64,000 nucleotides of DNA. It comes from Ignelater luminosus. Its lineage: Eukaryota; Arthropoda; Insecta; Coleoptera; Elateridae. This document shows, in pieces, positions 24,315-34,350 of the stretch (its first letter is position 1; every line of letters begins with the position of its first letter). The translations under genes were made by a program, and so were the position numbers. Under the pieces are notes generated by a model. It was not told the DNA's origin. It did no database searches and was given only the letters and a program-made list of their open reading frames with translations. The stretch covers positions 37,063-101,062 of the forward strand of contig VTPC01005888.1 of NCBI GenBank assembly GCA_011009095.1, given 5' to 3'.

Positions 24315-24464
24315 CCCTGCATTCGATAAGGTACATCTGACAGATACTTGCTCGGAACCATCTCTTGTTCTTGTCACTCAAATAATAATCCAGATTTGAG
24401 CGACAATAACAAGAGACGATCCCAAGTAGCAATAGCCGTCAGAGGTACCTTACCGAACGCAGGG
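24315..24464. mobile_element. 150-bp hairpin MITE
   Basis: The ends are CCCTGCATTCGATAAGGTAC and the complement of CCCTGCGTTCGGTAAGGTAC, and pairing continues for about 70 bp per arm (TCTTGTTCTTGTCACTCAAA against its complement). The element is nearly all stem. Flanking TAT/TATA suggests a short target duplication. The paralogous place in unit 1 (about 16840) has no insertion. Confidence 0.8.
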
Positions 24465-24976
24465 TATAAGTGTAAAATAAGTGTTATGACAATTTAATTA
24501 TTTAGTTGCTGCACTGGTTTGGTTCATTTGACCTTTGACTGTTATCCTTGTTACCATGAACTGCAGACATTTCATGAGATCATTAAATGCAAACTATCTT
24601 AATCAGTAAAAATTCAAAAAAGTCATTATATTGAATGGAAATACAGTACTAGTATTATCGCCACCATATGAATGAGTATGTGCTTAGTATCATCTATATC
24701 TATATTAGTACATTTATAGTGATGCTTTAGAATGTATTATGAATCTTGTTAGTTTGTTTATTGCTTAGTCAAGTAGTAAAAATTGCCTTTAGATCTGAAA
24801 TAGCTTTTAACGCCGTTATTGTACCATCACATATGTTCTAATTTAAAAGCGTTTTTAATAAATATCTTACAGTATCTTTTATATATTTACAACATATCTT
24901 GTCATTATTGGTTTCTTTGGTTGTATCATTCTACAGTTCCTTTCGCCTGTTAGTTTTAATAAAATGTGCTTTTTAG

Positions 24977-25545
24977 ATTTAATTAGTGCGATGGTTTGGA
25001 TACATGGTTAGAATGCTAACATAAAGATTGACCAAACGAGTATGGAAAATGCGAAAAGTAAAAAAAACAAAGGCAGACTAAAATGTAATTAGAATGATGA
25101 AATTAGAAAATATTTCAAACAGATGGGACTGGATTGCAAAAAAGCGGAAGAATTAGCACGAGATAGGAGGAAATGCAGAGAAAAGATCACAGAAAAGAGT
25201 AATTAACAAGTAAGAAGCTAACCCTGGACACTGACGCAAACCGGTAAATAAGGCACGGATTAAGTAAGTAGTGTCGGAGAATGAATTCTTAGAAAACCTA
25301 CGTTGCCTGCATTGAAACTTTTTCCACATCAAACAATTATCTTCGTATTATAAAATCTGTTTTAAAAGATCAAGTTCAGGATCTTTGGGAACAGATGGAT
25401 CTTTGTCAAGAGGTTGTCACAATATTGAAAGATGTACTCGTGCAAGCTCTTAAACTAAAAGTAAAAATCTTTGTTGCTGCTTTGATAGTGCGCTCTAGCA
25501 AAAGAATCGAAATCTGTAAAACTATTGATGTAACACACCTTTAAG
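24977..25545 (+). pseudogene. Second copy of exon-like ORF X, interrupted by a LINE fragment
   Basis: An acceptor-like TTTTAG (24971-24976) precedes AATTAGTGC as in unit 1. A LINE 3' end then interrupts it, and the unit 1-like sequence resumes near 25272 with GAATGAATTCTTAGAAAA. A frame disruption near the start is followed by an open stretch reading DLCQEVVTILKDVLVQALKL and KVKIFVAAL, aligned with ORF X. The insertion and upstream frameshift make this copy non-functional as it stands. Confidence 0.5.
24990..25272 (+). mobile_element. 5'-truncated non-LTR retrotransposon 3' end
   Basis: About 280 bp present only in unit 2. It reads GLDCKKAEELARDRRKCR near 25131-25185, the kind of tail (LAxDRxxWR) found at the C terminus of insect LINE polymerases. 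It then has a non-coding 3' end finishing in TAAGTAAGTA-like sequence. The truncated 5' end and simple-repeat tail fit dead-on-arrival LINE insertion. The family (Jockey-like or other) is not certain. Confidence 0.6.
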
Positions 25546-26350
25546 ATCTTGCTTTACAACCACCTTGAAACTCGGACAATACATTTAGTTTTTGAATTGA
25601 TAGTACTATTAACTAGCATGTATTGTTAAGACAGGCTGGTGCTAGTCATCATTACTAGCGGCTGGTAAAACCATGGGTAAAACGACGAAGTTTGGCACCA
25701 AGTAACCAACAGAAAAAGATAGTACACGAACTTATTACAGGGAGGCTTTAGTTAATTAGCAAGATTTTGTAATATACAATGTGTTCCAATATGGAATAAA
25801 CAAGAGAAAAGTTTTTACTTGATCCCAAATCACTAATTTTTAAAGCAAAGCTTAAATATTTCTTTTAGTGATTAATAAAATTAGCAAAATACACAAAAGA
25901 GTTCTAAAAGTGTACAAATGTATATTAGCATCAACCGCTAGCTCACTTATTTAAGACCAAGAACTATATAAAGAAAAAAAAATCATTGAGTTTGAATCTC
26001 TGTTAGGTAACCTTTATTTCATCTAAATATGGAAAGTAGGGTTATGTAAAGGCATTTGTCTAAATTTAGCTAAAATTGATTAGAATGAACTGAAACAAAT
26101 TTATAAGAGTTATATCCTTTAATTTAGTTGATTTTGTAATTTTTAGAAATTTGTCATAACAATAATTAATTTATAATAATAATTTACATTTGTATAGTAC
26201 GTTTTTATATTATACAGAATTTAGAGTAGGCCTTGCCATGATATTTTTGTAACAGTGTACTTTGAAGTTTCACTGAGTTACCTATTTATAGGTTAGAGGT
26301 CTGCCATTTGTGTCATTGTTTTAAATAAACATGAATTGTCAACATATGTA
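25546..26350. other. Unit 2 spacer left of the pogo element
   Basis: No gene or repeat boundary was recognised. It corresponds loosely to sequence after ORF X in unit 1. Confidence 0.4.
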
Positions 26351-29122
26351 GGGGAGACCGGGGCAATAGCGTAATCGGGGAATTAGCGTAAGTTGCTGGT
26401 TTGTCGATACAATAATAGAAGTCTCTATGACTGTAGCATTAGGTGATGTATTTAACTTCATTTTGTCAGTGCATCTTGAATACTCGGATAAAGCATGTGG
26501 GTCCTACGCAAAAATAATTTTTGAAACTTTTACAGTACCGTGAGAAGTAACGCCAGAATCTTTGAAGGCTTACAAGAAAGTAAGTAAGGATTTATTTACA
26601 ATTCTAATGGGTGCAAACAATAAATGTAATCGTAAATTAACTCTCATGTTATTTCTATGCACAGGCAACTTGTTCTAACCTAACATTTTCTTTAAAAAAA
26701 GCTCAATGTTGATGGGGCACTAGCGTACAGTTTTGTTCGGGGCAATAGCGTTAAACGACGCTATTGCCCCATATGGCTAGTTGTTGGCCTAGATGGCTCC
26801 GATTATTATTTATTTTGTTTCAGCATGGTTCGAAATTATAAGAAAAGAAATCTAAGAGCTCAATGGAGCGTGGACGAATTAAAAAGTGCCTTGGCACTAA
26901 TTAGATCAAGCGAAATGACCCTTATGGATGCTAGTAGAGAGTTTAATATTCCTTCAACAACTCTTCGAGATCATGTTAAAAGCAGAAGTCGTAATAAAGA
27001 AAATGTACCTGCATTACCTAAGCAAACAGGTATAAAAAGAGTTTTCACGATCGAACAAGAAAATGCCTTAGAAAGGTACTGTTTAAAACTATCACAAAGG
27101 TTTTATGGATTGACCATTGAAGAATTTCGAATAGTGGCTTACTAGTATGCTGTTAAGTTAGGAAAAGAAAAGAGATTCGAGAATAAAAAAAGACTGAAAA
27201 TGGCAGGCTGGGATTTCTACAGAGGATTCATGAAACAACATCCAGATATTTTTCTTAGATCCTCAGAACCAACAAGTTTAAATCGAGTTATGAGCTTTAA
27301 TAAAGCTGAAATTGACCGATTTTTCGCTAATCTTTCAGCCCTCTACGAGAAGTACAATTATGGCCCTAATGACATTTACAATATGGACGAAAGCGGTTTT
27401 CATACTGTTCATCGGCCATCTAGAATCATAACTCAAAAAGGTTTGAAGCAAGACGGGAAGATAACAAGTGCAGAAAGGGGAGAACTTATGACACTAATAT
27501 GTTGCGTTAGCTCTTCAAGAACTTATGTACCCCCAGTTCTCATATTTCCACGAAAGTTAATGAACGACCGCCTTATGAAGAACGCTCCACCTGGTTCCAA
27601 GGTTTTGCTAGTGAAAATGGCTGGAGTAATGGAGACGTATTTCTTGAATGGATGAAGCATTTTATTAAACATATTAGTCCATCAAAAGATCATCATGTGT
27701 GCCTTGTATTAGTTAACCATGTAAGCCATTATTCCCTACAAGTTTATGATTTGGCCAAAGAAAATGGAGTAGATATGATTTCACTGCCTCCCCACACGAG
27801 CCACAGAACCCAACCTTTGGACATATCGTTTCTCGGACCACTGAAGACCGCGTATGACCATCAATGTGACTATTGGATTAAGTCAAATCCTGGTAAACGT
27901 ATTACGGTTTATGAAATAGCTGAACTATTTGGGCAAGCATATCATAAAGTATGCACTATTGAAAAAGCCGTAAATGGATTTCGGACTACAGGAATTTACC
28001 CTTTTAACTTTTAACTTCCAATGAAACATAGACTAAGAAACGTAATGTAAAAAGAAAGCATTCGGAAATTTTAACTTCAATTCCTTTGAGAGGAGAATTA
28101 GAAGAAAAAGAGCTAAAGAAGACCACAAAAAATACCATGAAAGTTAAAAGACACATTGCATCACAGGAAAATAAGAAGATTAAAAGACCGAAGAAAACCA
28201 AAAAGTCAGAAAGTGAATCAGAATCAGAAACATCAGAGCCAAAATTGTCATCAGAAGAAGAAATTGATGAGGAGGGAATAGATATAAATTTTGGTGAACT
28301 GGAGGAAATACGTAGACTCGATTATGTTTTGGTAGAGTTCAAGACTGATAAAAATGTAGTTTACTTTGTAGGAAAAGTTATAACTGATGAAGAGAATGGA
28401 GAATATGAAGTATCATTTTTCCGAAAAAGCAACAAACTGAACAATACATTTGTTCTGCCTCAAGTACTAGATATAAGTGTAGTTCAGAAAACTCATATTA
28501 AAATGAAACTTCCAGAACCAACACTTCATGGCGCAACTAAACGACAACATTCCTTTTTTAATTTTGGAATCTCATTTGGAAATTTGAACGTCCATTAATA
28601 ATACGTGGAAACATTACCTACTATTGTTAGAGTGACATTTTAGTTTTGTTTTTTAGTATTCATAACTAGGTTTGTTTTTTAGAGTTTAGTTTGTTTTTTT
28701 TGTAAAAATTTTATTTTTAGAGTACAACGTACTCCCACCCTGTTCTTATATAAATACAGAGTGTATATTTATTTCCCGATTTTTGGAATATTTTTATAGA
28801 GAATACTTTTATAGTTTTTATATTCTATTTTTATTAAATGTTGAAAGTATGTTGTTTTTTATTTTGTATGGTAGTTGCCATTTGGGGCAATAGCATTTCT
28901 TATACGCTATTACCCCAATAGGTTCGGGATATTAGCGTATTTAGAAAAATAAATAAAATAAGAAAATATGTTATTTTAGTTTGAAATAATACAGATTTGA
29001 CCATAAACCAATAAACTATTTATAGTTTGCAATCCACAAACAAAATTGTAAGACATAATCTTAAAAAGTAACTTTGTTATAAGCAATTAAAATTTGCAGT
29101 ACGCTAATGCCCCGGTCTCCCC
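26351..29122 (+). mobile_element. Pogo-like DNA transposon (2772 bp), decayed
   Basis: Flanked by TA (26349-26350 and 29123-29124). The terminal repeats are GGGGAGACCGGGGCAATAGC and the complement of GGGGAGACCGGGGCATTAGC. A subterminal motif of the form GGGGCAATAGCGTA recurs nine times near both ends: 26360, 26377, 26714, 26739, 26758 (inverted), 28884, 28903 (inverted), 28925 and 29100 (inverted). These look like transposase binding sites. The internal gene reads left to right and is broken. Unit 1 lacks the element. Confidence 0.9.
26825..28598 (+). pseudogene. Pogo-like transposase with C-terminal extension, broken
   Basis: The start ATG at 26825 opens MVRNYKKRNLRAQWSVDELK with a psq-type helix-turn-helix (ASREFNIPSTTLRDHVKS). 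A TAG at about 27143-27145 interrupts it after RIVAY, but the frame goes on with GKEKRFENKK and the first catalytic Asp in IYNMDESGFHTVHRP. A one-base loss near 27600 shifts the frame. The next block reads LVNHVSHYS where LDNHxSH is expected, so the second catalytic Asp is Val. The third is kept in TQPLDISFLGPLK. After a stop near 28012-28014, an acidic/Ser-Glu linker leads into DYVLVEFKTDKNVVYFVGKV and a tail ending ISFGNLNVH, like the C-terminal domain of other insect pogo-like transposases. At least three disruptions make it inactive. Confidence 0.88.
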
Positions 29123-29374
29123 TACTGATATTTGGTTTTTAGGTTATAAACCTGAGTTTGCTGTATCTTTGTCATACACTGTAAAAATATGGTAGAATCA
29201 AAGCCACTCTGAATTCCATAATAAAAAAACAAGCTTATAGTAATTTATCACAACTTTTAATAAAACAATGTAGCTTTGTGTATTGTTGGAACGTTGTTAT
29301 AGGTGCTGGGCTCAGTATATCTTTACTAGGTTTTAAATTCTATTTTTCTTTTGCCTGAAATATCAGTCTATTAT

Positions 29375-29689
29375 GGGTTCACGGTTTTTTTGCATGAGGG
29401 TTGGCTATAAAGCTTTTTTGTTAGGTTGTACATAATACGTATTTAATTGTTATTTTGTTTTGTTGTACAACTTGCATAACCTCAAAACTGGTCACTGTCA
29501 CTACACACAATAGAACCTCGTTGCCGAATCTATCTAAATAGGAATATTTAAACAGTTAGAATGTCTTCTTGCAAATAAATTATTCCTATAACAATTTGAT
29601 ATTGTTTCTGTTATTAGAGATGTATTCAAAAAAAACCTAAAATTGAGTAAATTTTCATGGCCAATCTCCATGCAAAAAACCTGTGACCG
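29375..29689. mobile_element. 315-bp MITE
   Basis: The left end GGGTTCACGGTTTTTTTGCATG and the right end, the complement of CGGTCACAGGTTTTTTGCATG, form imperfect inverted repeats of about 30 bp. The element is flanked by TATTAT and TATAAT. Unit 1 (about 19835) reads CAGTCT then CTATGTTGC with nothing between, which is the empty site. There is no coding capacity. Confidence 0.7.
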
Positions 29690-29964
29690 TATAATACACT
29701 AATATGTTGCTGCTTTTTATGGTGGCTAGTAGTTTTTAGTCTAGATACTAAAAAGTTATCACCAAATTCGTATTGTGACATTTTTGTTTAATCCACTTAC
29801 AACTTACTGATGGAGACCAAAACCATTTCGAAACCTGACTTATAATCACAAAACGTGCCATATTAAAAATTATAAAAATCGACCAAAGCTACTATTTTTA
29901 TACGCAAAATTAATTTTTTTCAAAAAACTTTTACGCCTTGTATCGACTTAACAAAGCGATTTTG

Positions 29965-30053
29965 GATATAGATAAGTTGGGTTAAATCTTTTTATTTTTA
30001 TCCCAGGAGTCTGCAGTTAAGCTATGTATCAATCTTTTGGAGACACCCTGTAT
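29965..30053 (-). mobile_element. Lone end of a fold-back element (E type)
   Basis: The segment running from GGGTTAAATCTT to ACACCCTGTA matches the right arm of fold-back element E (48485-48588) with substitutions. No inverted partner was found to the left, so this is a fragment or an old deleted copy. Confidence 0.5.
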
Positions 30054-30231
30054 CTTATAAGGTATTTTCATTAAATCAGAAATAGGTAAGTACATATTTA
30101 TTGTAGGTATAACTAACAGTTTTATTTGTTTTTAAATATTTGTTTATTTAAAATAAACCTGTAAAATATAAAACCTGTTAGAGTAAGTACTTTATCTTCT
30201 TCAGACAAAAAAATGTATGACTAGTTCTAAG

Positions 30232-32622
30232 TCACTCTTGGGAGTTTTCAGAACATACTTCAGGGTTATTATGTAGCACGTCACAAACAGCTTTCTTTAA
30301 TGCTGTGTAATTATCTAGATTCGTATTGTTGATATAAACTGTAGGTACGCCATTCAGACCGGGTGCAAGTGTTTGTTGTTTGTCACCAAGAAGACCAAAT
30401 AACTTGTCACCTTCAGGTCCTTCTGCGCATTTTAAAACTTCATCTTCAGACAGTTCCAGTTTAGAAGCGCACTGGAAGCGATGTTTAAAGTTATGGAGTC
30501 CAATGGATAATTATTTAAACTTACGTGTGCCAGTGTTTGTATGTCATGGGCAGTATCAATATCATGTTCAATACAGTATACGTATTCCATGTGTGAGTTT
30601 TGGTCCCCCGCCTTTGCAATACCACAGACTTGTAATTTGCTAATAGCGCATTCTTCTGGACCATGTTGACATTCATATGTCCAATCATTGTTTACCTTTT
30701 GTCGCTAGAAGTTTTTGACGTTATTTTGATATACGAGGGCTGTTTGACGGAAGCGTGACTTTCCGCTAGATGGCGCTGATATCGGTAAATCGAAAACATT
30801 AGCATATACGTCAGTCTTTTAGAGGCTTAACCTCCAAATTTCATGTCAATCTGTGAAATAGTATACATTTGACAGTTATAGAAATCAATTAAGTTTGTGC
30901 TATTTTGTAAATATGGAAAAACGTGAATTTCGTGTTTTAATTAAACATTATTTTTTACGTGGAAAAACAGTGAAAGAAACTGAGGAGAAATTACGGAAAT
31001 ATTACGGTGAATCTGCTCCATCGCATGGAATGGTTTCCAAGTGGTTTAATTCATTTAAAACTGGCCGTATGAGCACTGATGATGGTGAACGCTCCGGGCC
31101 CTTACAAACGGTCACTACTAAGGAAATCGTTGACAAAATCCATAATATGGTAATGGCTGGTCGACGTTTGAAAGTGCGCGAGATAGTTGATGCTGTTGGC
31201 ATCTCAATCGAACGGGTGCATAATATTTTACACGAACATTTGCATATGAAAAAGGTATCAGCAAGATGGGTGCTGCGATTACTCACAGTGGACCAAATGA
31301 GAATTCGTGTTCAACTTTCAAATCAATGTTTGGTCATGTTACAACGTAATCCAGTTGAGTTTTTTCGCCGATATGTGACTGTTGACGAAACCTGGATCCA
31401 CCACCACACCCCTGAGACAAAGGAACAGTCGAAACAGTGGATTTCACCAGACGAACGTGCACCAAAGAAGACTAAAATTGGTCACTCGGCTAATAAGGTT
31501 ATGGCGACTATTTTTTGGGATTCTAAAGGCATAATCCATATTGACTATTTGGAAAGGGGTAAAACAATAACTGGCCAATATTATGCTGATTTATTGACCC
31601 GTTTTGATGTTATCTTAAAGAAGAAACGCCCACATTTGGCACGTAAGAAAGTGCTCTTTCATCACGACAACGCCCCATCTCATTCATCCGCAATTGCGAC
31701 CGCTAAATTGGTACAATTACGCTACGAATTGCTTCCCCATCCACCATACTCACCGAATCTGGCCCCAAGCGACTTTTTTTTATTTCCGAATTTGAAAAAA
31801 TCTCTCGCAGGAAAAAAATTCACATCAAATGCAGAGGTTATTGCTGCAACGGAGGCCTATTTTGACGAGTTGCCAAAAGAACATTTCTCAGACGGCTTAA
31901 AGAAATTGGAAAGTCGTTGGACTAAGTGTGTAGCACTTGAAGGGAACTATGTTGAAAAATAATAAAAAAAATCTAGGCTAAACCTGTTTTTTATTGAAAT
32001 GTCACACTTCCGTCAAACAGCCCTCGTATGTATTATCTTGAGTGATGTAAAATAATCATTTAAACCATTAAAAATTGTGAAAGAAACTTGAAATGCTTTG
32101 TTTCAATTTTATATTATAAAATAATTATCTGAATCTTAAGTATTTCTTCATTTCAATACTTACTTTTACGATTCCATAAGGTATAAAATCCACCTGAATA
32201 TAAGTTCCTAGGTTTGCATATACGGGATACAATATATTTGTAATAAATCTCTGAGAGTACGGACAGAGTGGTTCGTAAAATATAGTTACTAATGGTTTGT
32301 CCTCCATTTGCTAGAATGATTAGCAAATATTTTTAGGTGTGAAAGATATAAAATTTTACTTAATACAGTGAATGTAAAAAAGTAACACATTTTATGTAAA
32401 TATAGATCTAAATAGATCCTATTTAAAAGAAAACTATTATACTACTAATTAGTATTGCTTAGATTAGCAAATGATCTTACATACTATGTGAACGATTATT
32501 TGTAATTTTGTTACTTTTTTTATCAATAAAAGGGCTGCAAAGATAAATTGTTTGAAGTTTACCTGAAGAGACTCTTGAAAATAGAGACATCCCAAAATCA
32601 CAGTCAGCAAACAGAACGTCAT
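30232..32622 (-). CDS. GILT-like thiol reductase, copy C (CxxS), intron carries a mariner
   Basis: Four minus-strand exons encode 208 aa: 32563-32622, 32164-32310, 30525-30704 and 30232-30471 (stop TGA), all phase 0 with GT-AG introns. The exon lengths are identical to copy B. The start is MTFCLLTVILG (signal peptide), the active site is CPYS (36-39) and the signature is CQHGPEEC (81-88). No stop or frameshift was found. Intron 2 (30705-32163) is enlarged by a mariner in the opposite orientation; splice sites are untouched, so the gene can still be functional. It is a lysosomal or secreted thiol-reductase-like protein by family. Loss of the second active-site cysteine is shared with copy B, so it predates their duplication. 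Confidence 0.92.
30734..32026 (+). mobile_element. Mariner element (1293 bp) with open transposase
   Basis: Flanked by TA (30732-30733 and 32027-32028). The terminal repeats are CGAGGGCTGTTTGACGGAAG on both sides (perfect for 20 bp, then C/T and GTGAC). It is inserted in intron 2 of GILT copy C, on the opposite strand. Near-identical repeats and an open frame point to a young insertion. Confidence 0.95.
30913..31962 (+). CDS. Mariner transposase, 349 aa
   Basis: The ATG at 30913 opens MEKREFRVLIKHYFLRGKTV and the frame runs unbroken to TAA at 31960-31962; the usual mariner length is about 345 aa. An N-terminal helix-turn-helix pair comes first (GESAPSHGMVSKWF and VREIVDAVGISIERVHNIL). The catalytic triad is present: Asp in VTVDETWIHHHTPE, Asp in FHHDNAPSH, and a third Asp exactly 34 residues later in LAPSDFFLFPNLK, i.e. 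DD34D. The conserved WVPR motif reads WVLR and the following DQKR-like block reads DQMRIR, so activity may be reduced even though the frame is open. The closest named subfamily was not determined. Confidence 0.95.
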   Translation: MEKREFRVLIKHYFLRGKTVKETEEKLRKYYGESAPSHGMVSKWFNSFKTGRMSTDDGERSGPLQTVTTKEIVDKIHNMVMAGRRLKVREIVDAVGISIERVHNILHEHLHMKKVSARWVLRLLTVDQMRIRVQLSNQCLVMLQRNPVEFFRRYVTVDETWIHHHTPETKEQSKQWISPDERAPKKTKIGHSANKVMATIFWDSKGIIHIDYLERGKTITGQYYADLLTRFDVILKKKRPHLARKKVLFHHDNAPSHSSAIATAKLVQLRYELLPHPPYSPNLAPSDFFLFPNLKKSLAGKKFTSNAEVIAATEAYFDELPKEHFSDGLKKLESRWTKCVALEGNYVEK

Positions 32623-32682
32623 GTTTAAAAAGGATTAAAGGTGGTAACTGTAAGAGGAGAAAGAAAAGAAGTAGAAGTTTCT

Positions 32683-32688
32683 TTTATA
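32683..32688 (-). promoter_or_regulatory. Candidate TATA box of GILT copy C
   Basis: On the minus strand TATAAAAG lies about 61 bp upstream of the copy C start codon, matching the TATA candidate of copy B in position and context (AGAAACTTCT-like sequence follows). Function is inferred from position and conservation. Confidence 0.45.
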
Positions 32689-33609
32689 CGAGAAAAATTT
32701 CCTTGTAAAGTAATGATTTTGCGTGATACAGATATAAAACGTTTATATCTGAAATATTATGGTCACGAGTCTATAATCTAAAAACCCGTATCCTTTAAAT
32801 GAAAAACTTTGATGCTTTTTGAAAAAATTGTACTTGACCATAAATCAATAGACAATTATTATATTTATGTCAACTTGGGTTTTTAATCTTCTGTATACTA
32901 TCTGCAGATCCTAGATTTAAGTTTTAGGTTTTACAGTTATCTATGTTCCGCGCTACCTGAACGAATTGCTCAGTGAAATTCTATTTATTGTATTTCTAAG
33001 GCTGGATTGAACGTGAGATTCTGGGTTATCTCCGTTATTATTATAATTTACGGGCAAAGCTCCACTTTACTATAACCGTAAACAAATTTTGCGTAAAAAA
33101 CAGTTTTCACAAAGAAACACATTATTTAAAGAAATGCAGAAAAGAAGTCAAACGTAATTTCTTCTTAGGATCCAATCTAGCTTGTAACAATGCATCGATT
33201 TCTTTGTCGACCCTACCCGTTCTGAAAACTAGTAGTTTCGTGTTTTTTGTTTTCCAGTCAAGTCTAATGTATCTTGAAAAAGCAACAAAGAATCGCGAAA
33301 ACTATTTCATGCTGTTGTTGACAATGAGAAAAATACCTTAAAATCTCAATAAACTAGTCCACCCTATGTTTCCTAATCTGAATATTGAGGGTTTAAGAAA
33401 ATGCCAGGTCAAGAAGGCTACGATCTAGCTGACGAGCGCATGCTTAGCATAACCTTGCGATGTTGGTGTCATTACAGTGCAAACAAAATCGGTAAAAACC
33501 TATAAGTCTTTGCGTTCTCTCAGACAAATGAAAGACAATAATAACAAGTACCACAAATAATGGCATTATGAAACGTCAAACATACATGATTATGGTTTTT
33601 TTTAGAAAT

Positions 33610-34350
33610 AAGTATTTCTCTAGCTTTTTCTGAGTTTCTGAAAAGGGCAATGAAGACTCAGATTAGTAAATTCTTGTCGGAGCACTCACTGTTTTCAACA
33701 ACACAATCCGACTTTCAAAAAGGATATAACTGCTGTACCGCTTTGGCAGTTGATGACATTCTATCAGCAACAGATAATTGTACATTAACTGCTTGGATTC
33801 TTTTAGCCTTTTTCAAAGCATTTGATACTTTACGTAAATCATGCAAAAATGCTATTGAACATATGAATATTAAAATTAAGGATTCTCAAGTTTCTGTTAT
33901 GGATGTTTCGCGTAATCTTGATAATACATCTCGATTCTGATTTTAGAAAACATGTAAGTTTGTATATGTAAAGGACATATGATGATGTCAAACTTATTTT
34001 TGCAAGCAGACCCATACTGAGTGAAAAAGTTATAGTACTTGTTACGGAAGCCATGTTTGAATAGTAAAGTCTCATCAGAATTGTTGTTTACGTCTGATAT
34101 TTGACATAAGGCGTACAACTTCTGTGTGGACTTAACTGACTAAACATGTCGAACTGTCAATTGTCTAACTTGTGTAGTTTGTGTTACAAACTTATTATGT
34201 TAGAAGCACTTGCTATATATGTAATAAAATTGAATTCCGATCAAATATACACAATTTCAATGTCAGAAGTAGGGTATTCTTACCCTCCGATTTACAGAAC
34301 TACTAAAAACATACCAGCGGTCTTTAACTCTTTACTGTCTAGGGTTTAAA
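33610..34350 (+). pseudogene. Non-LTR retrotransposon reverse-transcriptase relic
   Basis: From about 33615 the plus strand reads a Lxxxx-RAMKTQISKFLSEHSLFS segment, then TQSDFQKGYNCCTALAV and LAFFKAFDTL. These match the QSGFRKGHSCxTAL and DFSKAFDT motifs of insect LINE polymerases. The YADD catalytic box is missing: the sequence jumps to IKIKDSQVSVMDVSRNL. Further on, NCCLRLIFDIRR matches the thumb region (NxCLRxIxxIRR) and a CYKLI piece follows. Internal deletions, stops and frameshifts are frequent, so this is an old relic. Confidence 0.65.

Larger units (their letters stand above)
24200..33620 (+). repeat. Segmental duplication unit 2
   Basis: Direct-orientation partner of unit 1. It is about 3.4 kb longer, mainly because of a hairpin MITE, a LINE 3' end, a pogo-like element, a 315-bp MITE and a mariner that are missing from unit 1. 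The GILT gene here (copy C) and the exon-like ORF X copy occupy the same relative positions as in unit 1. Limits are approximate. Confidence 0.8.

Noticed and set aside
31002-31286. Minus-strand frame opposite the mariner transposase
   Set aside because: It is the shadow of the plus-strand transposase, which has the catalytic motifs.
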